From contig CM029134.1 of assembly GCA_016859345.1 (NCBI GenBank), forward strand, positions 11,785,060 to 11,849,059: 64,000 nucleotides of DNA, given 5' to 3'. Under the pieces are notes generated by a model that saw nothing but the letters and a program-made list of their open reading frames with translations, was not told the origin of the DNA and searched no databases. Below are positions 1-8,227 of this stretch, piece by piece; within the stretch, counting starts at the first letter, position 1, and each line of letters starts with the position of its first letter. The position numbers and the translations under genes were made by a program. This DNA comes from Istiophorus platypterus. Its lineage: Eukaryota; Chordata; Actinopteri; Istiophoriformes; Istiophoridae.

Positions 1-95
1 AACACAAAAACCCAGAATCCTCTCTTTTCTTTCTTTGTCTGTTGGTGACCTCTATTCTGTTAACCTAGGGCTACCCTCTATTGTTCTATTATCAG

Positions 96-189
96 GCAGG
101 GCTTCACAAAACTGAAACAGTGGGTGAACTGGTTCATGGTGCTGATCATCATTTCTGCAGTACTAACCGGATACTGCGTTCTGCTGCTG
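96..189 (+). CDS. gdpd2: gdpd2 exon A (first visible; membrane segment)
   Basis: Encodes GFTKLKQWVNWFM and then a hydrophobic stretch ending YCVLLL before gtgaga. The acceptor is ambiguous: AG at 94-95 or at 98-99; a phase-0 start at 100 is preferred. The preceding exon is outside the window. Confidence 0.8.
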
Positions 190-3100
190 GTGAGACTAAA
201 ATATTGACACTGTGGTGCTGAATTTGAGCAGTAATGATGGAGTGACTTTTACTGGCATTGGAGTGGATTTATTAGAATTGTAACTAAATAAAAAATAAAA
301 AAATAAAACAGCCATTGTTTAGCTTAGCGTTTATAACATGGAAACATCATTCTTAAGCCATAGAGTGAGATGCCATTGTTGCATGTTTTATACCTGATTC
401 TTTACAGCTCTTTGCACTGATCCAAGTCTCTTTAGGAGAACAACTAGACTTACATTGCCTGCACAAGGTATTGTAAAAAAAAATGTATCCGTTCAACCCT
501 TTTTCCACATATCATTTAATTAGGTTGAATTTCACATTTTCCTTTTTTCTGCACAGATCTTCCTGTTTTTAGGTGTGATATTCATTGTTTTCGGAATCAC
601 TGGAATTAGCCTCCAGTGGCAACAGGAATGGCCAACTGTTTCCCTTTCACTCCAGGTGTAGTAAAGATCTCTTGTCGAGGACTGTGTGTGGGAACGGTGA
701 TGAGTGTAAAATTGTATTCTTACATGGTTCTACATTATCTGTGCTCACATGATGTGTTGGCCTCTTGGCAGGCAACAGCTCCTTTCCTGCAGTTTGGAGC
801 TGTCGGAGCCTTGACACTGCTGAGCTCGTTTGTCTTCCAGGGCTTCTTCAGGGCCAAAACTGGTATGTGTCAGAGATCGGTTTAAGAACACACATTGGCA
901 TGACTCAAAAGCAATTACAACACTGCGTACAAACACGGCATTGTTTTTATCATTTAATCAGAAACTGATTTATAGCTGGGATGTGGAATAAATGCAAGTA
1001 AAAGCTTGGACAAAACACCAGCAGTGTTGTCTCATTCAAACAATTTATGGCACATCAGAGTTTGTGTTCTTTTTCCAGATGTTCAGTCACTGTAGGAACA
1101 AGCACTGACCCTATCTAATTATCTTGATCACACATAACTTCTTATTTTCATAAAATGAAAAAAAGGTGACTACTTCTTTACCAGGCACTTTGATTTGCAT
1201 GTCACATAAAAGCTTTGTACAGACATGTACAAATACTCAGGTGTCACTGCCTGCAGTGGAGAAAGGGATATAAGTATTTGAAAGGCAGGATATTTATGTG
1301 ACTACCACAGTATGAATAATACTCATTGACTTACTCACACTTCTGAAAGGATTACTGTACAAGTCATCTGTTCAGACTCACAGAGGACTGTCTTATTATT
1401 TGTCTTTTGCTCTCACCAGGATCTAAGGTCCTTATTGCAGTGGTCTTTGTAGCGATCTCAGCAGCCATCTTCCTGTGTCCCCTGCTCATCCAGTCTCCTT
1501 GTCTGATAGAGCTGCGGGAATTACCTGAAAAGCCAAAGCTCATTGGCCATAGAGGTGCACCAATGGTGAGCATCCCCTTCTCATCCTCTCCTACTGTTGT
1601 CACGGGAAAGAGCTGTCATAGTTGATGCATAGCACTTATTATTAAGACAATGTGTTTACTCAAAGGAGTGTCAATTAATGATCATTTGATGGAATAAATC
1701 GACATTTTGAGAATTACACTATTCACTTCCTCGATAAGAGTTATACATAACCCCCTATAGCACCATAATTTGTTTTTTTAAACTTTCATTGTTGAACAGA
1801 TTAAGAAAACAAGATATAACATGTTAATTGGTAAGCTTTAGAGGACTTAAAAAAATGTTATTTTACCGTAAAATCACATTAGCTGTTTCCCCAAGCTTTC
1901 AGTCTTTACGCTAAGCTAAGATATGCATCTCCTGTTTGTAGCTTAATACTGATAGATGAGTGATAGATATGGACAGATATGAAAGTGTCTCACCAAACTC
2001 TTGCCAAGAGAGCGAGTAAGTGTATTTCCAAAAATGTCGAACTATCTCAGTAATTTGTGAGCCACCCAAACAGAAAAATCGACTGCTACTACCGATGCAA
2101 ATATCATTATCTCCTCTCATTCAGAGCAGGTTATACAATATACAGTATTACATTTTGTTAAGCAACGTAATATTTTAAATGACTTTGCATCACAGCAAAT
2201 ACTCTCCCCCTGGCTCAGGTGTGAACAAACGTCTAGTCATGTGAGGGCCCCATATGCTGTGCTGCTCTGTCCGTGTTGGTTTGCTTTGCTCCTGGGTCAA
2301 CAATAAGCACAGTTTAAAACTGTGTACAGGGTTGTGTGTGTGTGTGTGTTTGTGTGTCAGGACACGGCTTTGGGGTAGTTTGACAGTTCAAGCAAATGAG
2401 TGTGTCTCACCCATCTGTCCTCGCTGTGTTCAGCTGGCTCCAGAGAACACCATGATGTCGTTCAACAGGAGCATCACGTGCGGGGTGAAAGCCTTTGAGA
2501 CCGACGTACAGCTCAGGCATGGTGAAAATGGCATTTTATTTAAAAGGATTTCTAGAGGCTAAGTATGACAGCAAAGCATTTTTATATATATTTTTTTTTT
2601 TTAAAGTGGAAGTAGGTGTGATTAGTACAGACTCATAGCACTACCTGACCATTTGCTGGGCACCAACAGCATTAATTACTGTTGCTACACCTGTCAAGCT
2701 TTCCTTTCTCGCACAACACATATACAAAGGTAACGGTGGTGGACAACCAATTGAAACAATGGGTCCCTGACAGTAGAGGTAGACAAAGGCTGGCTTCCCT
2801 AATTCTAGATAGCAACTGCAGATACTACTGGCATAAACAGAAACCAAGGAGTCATTAAGTGCTTAATATAACTTTAATATAACTTTAAATTCCTCCCAGT
2901 TAGTAATTTTTTACTGTTTCGCTAATCTAGTAAAGACAGAATCCCCTTCTTGATGCACGACAATGGGTCTGAGTTTTTGCTGAGAACAACGAACGTTAAG
3001 GAGATGTTTCCCGACAAACACTTCAGCCACAGCGCCAACCTAACCTGGGAGGAGTTACAGAGTCTGAATGCAGGTGAATGGTTCCTAAAGGTGAGGGTTG

Positions 3101-5975
3101 CCCTTTGGTACGTGCCTGACCACACATTTGTTCATTAAGGTTTAGGTATCATCATTCAGAATTCTGCAGTTACAAAAAGTATTATTGGACTTTCCAGACA
3201 GATCCTTTCCATTCAGTGTCCAAGCTCTCGGAAGAGGAGAAGGAAATGGCAAGGAATCAGACCATACCCTCCCTGCTCCAGCTCCTTGACCTCGCCAAGC
3301 AGCACAACATCTCAGTGATATTTGACCTATATAGTCCTGACCAGGGAAATGACACAAACACCACAGTCAGCACCATCTTACGTTCTGGCATTGACCCAAG
3401 CCTGGTAAGTCTAATCACTCTGTTGGACTTTGGTTATTTCATGATGAGGTTCATTTTTTTCAAGGCGCTGTATTTTTCTTTTTAATAGATCCTCTGGCTT
3501 CCTCCAGCAGAAAGAGAATATGTGAACTTGACTGCTCCAGGTTTCATTCAAGTCTATAACAATGAAACTGAAATGTTTAACAGAGGAGGAAACCACCTGA
3601 ATGTGAAATACAACAAGCTGAGCACAGAAGAAATCAGGTAAAAGCACTAATACAAAACATAATACACCCATTTTATCAATGTGGTGGTGCCAGGGTGCAT
3701 GCACAGTTTGATGATTAAAAGCGTGTGTGTAGCATGTTGAGACACAGTGCTGGCACTGAATATAGATGCAAAGGATCGGCCTCCAGGTAATGTAATTCAA
3801 ATAATGTCCCAGCCCGGGAGTGTTGTTAAATGGATGAGCGTACCAACCTTAAAAAAAATTCTAAAGAATGAGAGCTGTGTAACAACATGTTCTGAGGACG
3901 TGCTGAAGTGCCGCATTCAGTGCTGAGTGAACTACTGTACCTGGACTGCTGTCTTTGCTTTATGACATAAGCTTTCTACAGTCTTTCTACATTTGCATGC
4001 ATGTATGCAATTGTTCAGAATGAAATAGCTTGCAGTATAAATTTGTGTCTAGTCAGGGATCTTGATGCTTGTGATGTCAGGCTGCATGTACGCATGCATA
4101 TATGTATCTTTTTTTTGTCAGTCTATTCATGTTTAGACATTTATTTTTTGTAGGATTCATTTTTATGATTTTTTTTAACATTTAATCAAATGCAAAACTG
4201 ATCTAATATAGATTAAAATGAAGAAAAGACACAACATAAAACATAGATTTACATACATACATGCATGAATATCAACATGCACCAACCCACAAGCCTTAAA
4301 CATACATGCATACACATGCAGGCACATACCTGCAAAGACTCTAGTTTTTATAAACAACTTCTCCTTTCGTGTACTTACAGTATAACCCATGCAAAGTTCT
4401 GCTGCTGTGTCTGTATCTGGCAGAAAACTGCGGAGGAGGAACGTTAACGTTAACCTTTGGGTGGTTAATGAGCGTTGGCTGTTTTCTCTGCTGTGGTGTG
4501 CAGGGGCCAGCTCTGTTACCACCAACTCCTGCCACCTTCTAAAGGATATGGACCAGCCCGACTGGCTCATGGTGAGCAGTGCATACAGCTATTCATACAG
4601 TACCTAATGTTTTACTCCTAAGGTCATTTTGCTATGACAAAAGCATTGAACACCAACCATCAAGCATTTTCTACAAGTTTGTGCGGGTTGTCTCCAAATT
4701 GCATGACACGTCTTAACAACGCCATGCCTATGGGGCATGTTTTTTGTTTTTCAGGCAAAACTTACATACAAGATTATATGGATTTTAGTGGACGTCTTAT
4801 CTTCTCTGATAATGATTGGGCTCTACATCTTTCAGAGGTAAGCTGAGTAGATGTTTGTTGCACACATTTGTTTCTTTTGTATAAAAATATCAATGGAAGT
4901 GAACAGACTGACTCATCAATCTCACTGTTTCTGCCAGGCGAGCACACAGCTTGTGTGACAGAAGAGGTATAGTAAATCTAGATTATAATATGTTACGATT
5001 AGAGCAGCAACTAATGACAAATGACTAATGACTAATGACAACTAATGACAGATTAATCTGCAAATTATTTTCACAATTACACAATCCACATTCTCAAGTT
5101 TGCTTTAAAAAAAAAAAAAATTTTAGTTTACTATTAAAGAAAAAGAGAAAAATAGCATATCTGTCATAAGGAAATGTTTGACCTTTTGGCTTGTAAGAAA
5201 ATGAATTACACGAGAAATTGATAGTGACAATAGTTGCAGCTGGATCTTCTGTTGATCGACTAACCTACTAACAGACTAATTGTGTCAGCTCTAGGTGATA
5301 TTGACAATCATGAAGCTAAAAAAGACTAGCTACTAGTAGTTACATGATTAACATCTGGGTGTTGCACACAGTATTGCAGATAACTGCCGATATCTTGATT
5401 AAACTGGGTCCCTGTTAATCTTCAAATAATATTGCTATCCATGAATTTGATATAGGTGGCTAATAAAACTTGATAAATAGTAATATTAAACTAAGCATTT
5501 TTAAGAAATGTTATAATGCAAGCAAATAATCATCAAGTAACATTTTTGTACCACTCGGTAATAAGTCGGCCATTCACAAGAGGTTTATAAGTTGTAAGTA
5601 ATGTCTTAATTAAAAGTGAAATAATTATTTGCTATATTGATCAGTTAGGCTATCAATAAAAACACATTTTGGCTTTCCAGGATGTGAAAAAACATTGGAC
5701 CACTTACTTGGACCACTTTAGTAACAGCTTGTCAATAATAATACATTTTAGAATCAATAGATTAAGAATTATTTATACAATTATTTTATACATGGTTCCT
5801 TATTAGTAAGTGGTACCGGATTTTTTTATTTATTTATTAATTTATTTTTTACCAAGGTGGGTCCCTTCATCTGTTTTCTTAAATTTTGTGACTCCAAACA
5901 GGGGCAGGGAAGCAAAAAAAAAATAATTCAGCCTGGAACGAGAAAGAACTATCTCCCTTCCTGCCCACTGGGTAG
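96..5975 (+). CDS. gdpd2: gdpd2, glycerophosphodiester phosphodiesterase (5'-partial gene, 13 exons)
   Basis: Multipass membrane enzyme of the GDE2/GDE3/GDE6 group; family members hydrolyse glycerophosphodiesters with the catalytic domain outside the cell. Joined exons 100-189, 408-467, 557-655, 772-862, 1420-1565, 2434-2521, 2936-3090, 3198-3404, 3489-3637, 4424-4571, 4755-4837, 4938-4966 and 5902-5975 give 1419 nt with no internal stop, ending in TAG. In the visible 472-residue protein, hydrophobic segments lie near residues 10-35, 51-68, 86-108 and 115-135. The GDPD domain follows with GHRGAPM (His157), APENT, FETDV (Glu184, Asp186) and LMHD (His199), the expected catalytic and metal-binding set. 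Many N-glycosylation sequons (NRS, NGS, NLT, NQT, NIS, NTT, NET) fit an extracellular loop. A last membrane segment sits near residues 415-438. Human GDPD2 is about 540 residues, so roughly 70 N-terminal residues are missing. The dlg3 neighbour supports GDPD2 rather than GDPD4 or GDPD5. Confidence 0.93.
408..467 (+). CDS. gdpd2: gdpd2 exon B (cytoplasmic loop)
   Basis: 60 nt, phase 0 at both ends, between tttacag and gtattg. Encodes the 20 residues LFALIQVSLGEQLDLHCLHK; the LHLHSLHK-like end is typical of GDPD2. Confidence 0.85.
557..655 (+). CDS. gdpd2: gdpd2 exon C (membrane segment, QWQQEW motif)
   Basis: 99 nt, phase 0, between gcacag and gtgtag. Encodes a membrane helix, then LQWQQEWPTVSLSLQ. 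WQQEW is a strong marker of the GDPD2/GDPD5 family. Confidence 0.9.
772..862 (+). CDS. gdpd2: gdpd2 exon D (membrane segment, ATAPFL motif)
   Basis: 91 nt, from phase 0 to phase 1, between ttggcag and gtatgt. Encodes ATAPFLQFGAVGALTLL and continues to FFRAKTG. ATAPFL directly follows the WQQEW exon in the family. Confidence 0.9.
1420..1565 (+). CDS. gdpd2: gdpd2 exon E (membrane segment and catalytic HRGAP)
   Basis: 146 nt between tcaccag and gtgagc. Encodes a hydrophobic helix, CPLLIQSPCLIELRELPEKP, then LIGHRGAPM. The His and Arg of HRG are core GDPD active-site residues. Confidence 0.93.
1685..2050. repeat. fold-back (MITE-like) repeat, degenerate copy 1
   Basis: In gdpd2 intron 1566-2433. 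Contains cagtctttacgctaagctaa and, at 1990-2050, ctcttgccaagagagcgagt running to a TGTCGAACTATCTC end. The same motifs recur in six other places in the window, best preserved at 20072-20717. Confidence 0.65.
2434..2521 (+). CDS. gdpd2: gdpd2 exon F (APENT and FETDV active-site motifs)
   Basis: 88 nt between gttcag and gtgaaa. Starts LAPENTMMSFNRS and ends FETDVQLRH plus one base. Glu and Asp of ETDV are predicted metal ligands. The frame happens to stay open past the donor for about 40 bases, but homology ends at the splice site. Confidence 0.88.
2936..3090 (+). CDS. gdpd2: gdpd2 exon G (LMHD catalytic His)
   Basis: 155 nt ending at gtgagg. Three AG acceptors lie close together (2929-2930, 2934-2935, 2938-2939). 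Only the middle one matches the phase of the previous exon, giving DRIPFLMHDNGSEF then LLRTTNVKEMFPDKHF, the family length. The chosen acceptor follows TAAAG and has a weak pyrimidine tract. Confidence 0.8.
3198..3404 (+). CDS. gdpd2: gdpd2 exon H (GDPD domain, middle)
   Basis: 207 nt, phase 0, between tttccag and gtaagt. Encodes DPFHSVSKLSEEEKEMARNQ, then TIPSLLQLLDLAKQHNISVI and FDLYSP. Sequons NQT, NIS, NDT and NTT fit luminal or extracellular exposure. Confidence 0.88.
3489..3637 (+). CDS. gdpd2: gdpd2 exon I (GDPD domain)
   Basis: 149 nt between tttaatag and gtaaaa. Begins ILWLPPAEREYVNLTAPGF and ends YNKLSTEEI plus AG. The FWLP-like start follows the strand-rich core in the family. Confidence 0.87.
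4424..4571 (+). CDS. gdpd2: gdpd2 exon J (GDPD domain C-terminal part)
   Basis: 148 nt between ggcag and gtgagc. Encodes NVNVNLWVVNERWLFSLLWC, then AGASSVTTNSCHLL and a QPDWLM end. V-N-L-W-V-V-N and S-V-T-T-N are diagnostic GDPD C-terminal signatures. Confidence 0.93.
4755..4837 (+). CDS. gdpd2: gdpd2 exon K (last membrane helix)
   Basis: 83 nt between ttttcag and gtaagc. Encodes KLTYKIIWILVDVLSSLIMI and then GLYIFQ, a single helix expected after the extracellular GDPD domain. Confidence 0.85.
4938..4966 (+). CDS. gdpd2: gdpd2 exon L (short cytoplasmic exon)
   Basis: 29 nt between ctgccag and gtatag, encoding RAHSLCDRR, a basic juxtamembrane stretch. Called on phase, flanking splice sites and position; homology is not strong. 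If the donor is unused, the frame runs about 25 codons into repeat DNA before TAA. Confidence 0.6.
4990..5310. repeat. interspersed teleost repeat ('gcagcaactaatgac...' family)
   Basis: In gdpd2 intron 4967-5901. Starts with AGAGCAGCAACTAATGAC, has an internal ATTAATCTGCAAATTATTTT, and ends near GTTGATCGACTAAC. The layout resembles a very common percomorph repeat with an 'agctgcaactaatgatt' head. A related copy lies at 53930-54450. Confidence 0.6.
5311..5850. repeat. A/T-rich repetitive intron sequence
   Basis: Rest of gdpd2 intron 4967-5901. Phrases such as CATTCACAAGAGGTTTATAAG and TTATTAGTAAGTGGTACCGG resemble dispersed fish repeats, but I cannot name a family. No coding potential. Confidence 0.35.
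5902..5975 (+). CDS. gdpd2: gdpd2 exon M (predicted terminal coding exon, stop TAG)
   Basis: Acceptor ccaaacag; in phase it encodes NNSAWNEKELSPFLPTG before TAG at 5973-5975. The total length this gives agrees with the family size. The tail is not clearly recognised, so the end of the gene is less certain than its body. Confidence 0.55.
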
Positions 5976-6685
5976 TCTGACTGATTCCAGCACCAGATGT
6001 TTCAGCCTTGAAACTGACTGCACTGCTGGAATAATTTGGACATGAATCGGGAAGAAAGCAAGTTATTGTGAATTGCCATACACTGTACTCTGAAGCCATG
6101 AAAGTTTTTTCTACAGAAATTCTAAGATGCAGCATAAATATCTGGACTATGCCACTAGATGGCGGTTTTATATTTTAGTCTACTGGTTAACTGGGTTTAT
6201 CATTCATTCATTGAAATATGAAACTTTTTACTGATGGCATCACTGCAATCTGCAATGTAGATCTGCATTGAACTTTCTCTTAGCATTTTATGTCACCGTG
6301 TTTTTTTCTGTTGTTGCTTTGTCAATTTTTTTTTTTTTTTTTTTAAATGGTGTCACCACTCCAGGAAATATGTGGCACAGCCTTGGCCTTGTGTATTTAA
6401 CCCTCTACTCTAAGATACTTCTGTTGTTTTGGATGATTGGAGGCCCCTGATAATGCAGAAATGCCTTTTATTAATTAATAATTGGAAAAGTCGCATTAAA
6501 ATACTTATATGATCCATTGTTTCTTTTTGTAATAACTCTTTATATTTATCTTTCGTTGCTTTTGTGATAAATACAATATCGATGTGTTTCTTATTTTTTG
6601 TATATCCTTGAGACAAGAAATGGAAAAGGATACTTTAGGAAAATCCATAGATATTAAAAAATAAAATATGTTTTTAACAATCATT
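5976..6685 (+). other. gdpd2: gdpd2 3' untranslated region (inferred)
   Basis: Non-coding, A/T-rich sequence between the predicted stop and the AATAAA at 6660-6665. Its extent is inferred from the stop and the signal only. Confidence 0.45.
6660..6665 (+). terminator. candidate polyadenylation signal AATAAA
   Basis: AATAAA followed by a T-rich stretch (ATGTTTTTAACAATC), placed before the intergenic gap and the next promoter. It is the most plausible 3' end for gdpd2. Confidence 0.5.
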
Positions 6686-7260
6686 TATGCTTATTTAGAA
6701 ATGCATGCATTGGCTTATACACTGATGAGCCACGATATTAAAACCAATATAAACCTGGGGCCAGGGCCCCCCACAGATCCCCGCGTTTACTCCATATAGT
6801 TTGGATCTACATAATTTAATTAATGGAAGAAATTTAAACCACTGAAATTCAGTACCAAACACATGGGGGTGTTCCATCCTCCATCTTGTGACCCTGGTAT
6901 TGAGGAGCAATCCTGTGTGAAATTCTATTTTTGAGGCCTACATTGATTCAGTTTATATTAAAGTGCTTACATATTTTCTATGTGTCAGGTAGTTAGAACA
7001 CAGAAAACCCAAAGTAAGATAGTTTTAGTCTATCATAGAGCTTCTGTAAGGATCTAAACAGCAGTTATTTTCATTTACAATAGGTCTCACAAGTTTTTTA
7101 TTTAGTCATTATTATTATTAGTATAAACCCAAAGTTACATATCGACATTTCTTGTTTTGTTTTAACAAATATCAAAAATACAAAGATGTTAGATTCACCA
7201 GGTGAACTACTGAACCAGAGACATCTTTTAAAGCTCAGACCTAAAATGCAACTCAACCGT
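6686..7260. other. gdpd2-dlg3 intergenic region with a repeat relic
   Basis: Short intergenic stretch. At 6719-6757 ACACTGATGAGCCACGATAT followed by TAAAACCA matches the head of a common fish repeat (consensus-like 'cactgatcagccacaacattaaaacca'). The rest shows no gene. Confidence 0.5.
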
Positions 7261-7261
7261 G

Positions 7262-7720
7262 TAAACGCACCGGCCCGGGGATGCGGGAGGGGGGGGGGGC
7301 GGGACTGAGAGACTGGCGTCTTTCTCCCCCTTCCCCCACCCCCCCCCCCACCCCCCCCCCCCCAGCAGTCCCGTCCCAGCCCCCGCCCGCCGAGAGCGCG
7401 TGGGAAAGGCCCTTTCAAACTTGGATTTCCTAACACCACCTTAACGCACCACAAGATGATGGCACGACGCGACTGGTGAAAAAAAAAAAAGCCGAAAGCC
7501 GGTTAGAGAAACAAACGAAAAAAAATAAATAACCACGGGCGACGTGGTTGTTTAACGGCCCCGCCACGCACGACGCGACGCGACGCGCCGTGTGAGACGA
7601 CTGCAGCTGGATCGGGACAGATGTGGTAATGTGGGCACCGCGGCGGCCCTGTTGGGGCTGGGGCGTTCAGGGGCCGCTCTCCAAGAAGGCGGAGAGGTGC
7701 GTGAGTGAGTGAGTGAGTGA
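7262..7720 (+). promoter_or_regulatory. dlg3: CpG-rich promoter of the L27-type dlg3 transcript
   Basis: G+C-rich, CpG-dense block in otherwise A/T-rich DNA, including CCCGCCCGCCGAGAGCGCG and the ACGACGCGACGCGACGCG run near 7568-7590. It lies just upstream of the first coding exon at 8188 and is the only such block between the two genes. TSS not determinable; I see no clear TATA box. Confidence 0.6.
7292..7364. repeat. homopolymer G and C runs
   Basis: A run of ten G near 7292-7301 and several long C runs at 7324-7363, within the CpG-rich promoter. They could form G-quadruplex or i-motif structures and are prone to sequencing error. Confidence 0.8.
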
Positions 7721-7744
7721 GTGTGCGTGTGTGTGTGTGTGTGA

Positions 7745-7756
7745 GGGGAGGAGGTG

Positions 7757-7788
<32 letters not shown>

Positions 7789-7792
7789 GGAG
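7745..7792. repeat. polypurine GGA/GAA tract in 5' UTR
   Basis: Continuous G/A triplet repeat (GAGGAAGAGGAGGAG type). Open frames that read it as poly-Glu or poly-Pro are simple-sequence artefacts. Confidence 0.85.
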
Positions 7793-7885
7793 ACGACATA
7801 CCACGCTCTGCGGACGTTTTGCTCAAAACTTCTGGAAAGTTGTCATGAAGTAAACAATCTGCTCTTGACACAACTTAACCCCAGT

Positions 7886-7898
7886 ATGTGTGTGTGTT

Positions 7899-7988
<90 letters not shown>
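7886..7988. repeat. (GT)n microsatellite in the dlg3 5' leader region
   Basis: About 100 bases of TG dinucleotide with a few interruptions, 200 bases before the L27-isoform ATG. If transcribed it lies in the 5' UTR. Confidence 0.95.
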
Positions 7989-8121
7989 GATCACACTGCC
8001 GACTGCAACAGACGGGGAGTGTCCAGCGACCGGATTTTAAAAACTCCACATCTCACTTGTTTATGAAGAAGGAGCCACAGTTCTGGTTGCTTTTAATTGT
8101 TTTCCTCTCCAAAACAAACGA

Positions 8122-8168
8122 AAGAAAACAAACAAACAAAAAAAAAACAAACAAACAAACAAACAAAC
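8122..8168. repeat. (AAAC)n tract
   Basis: Tandem AAAC units just upstream of the predicted start codon at 8188. Confidence 0.85.
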
Positions 8169-8187
8169 GCCCAAAAACTGTAACTAC

Positions 8188-8227
8188 ATGACTTATCGCG
8201 TCGGACACAACATGGTGCATAAATATG
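8188..8227 (+). CDS. dlg3: dlg3 L27-isoform exon 1 (start codon)
   Basis: ATG followed by 12 codons and one base, ending at a perfect donor (ATG|gtaagt): MTYRVGHNMVHKY, with the next exon supplying D. It plays the role of MPVRKQD in DLG1. The residues are not conserved, so the call rests on the donor, the matching phase and the CpG-rich promoter upstream. An internal ATG at 8212 is an alternative start. Confidence 0.65.

Larger units (their letters stand above)
190..1419 (+). other. gdpd2 introns between exons A and E
   Basis: Three short introns, then intron 863-1419. I see no gene, RNA or clear repeat here apart from A/T-rich runs near 285-305 and 474-482. Confidence 0.7.
2522..4423 (+). 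other. gdpd2 introns between exons F and J
   Basis: Intron 2522-2935 has no recognisable element. Intron 3638-4423 has many ATGCATGTA-type steps and a CATACATA tract near 4250-4325, probably a decayed simple repeat. No gene or RNA seen. Confidence 0.6.
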
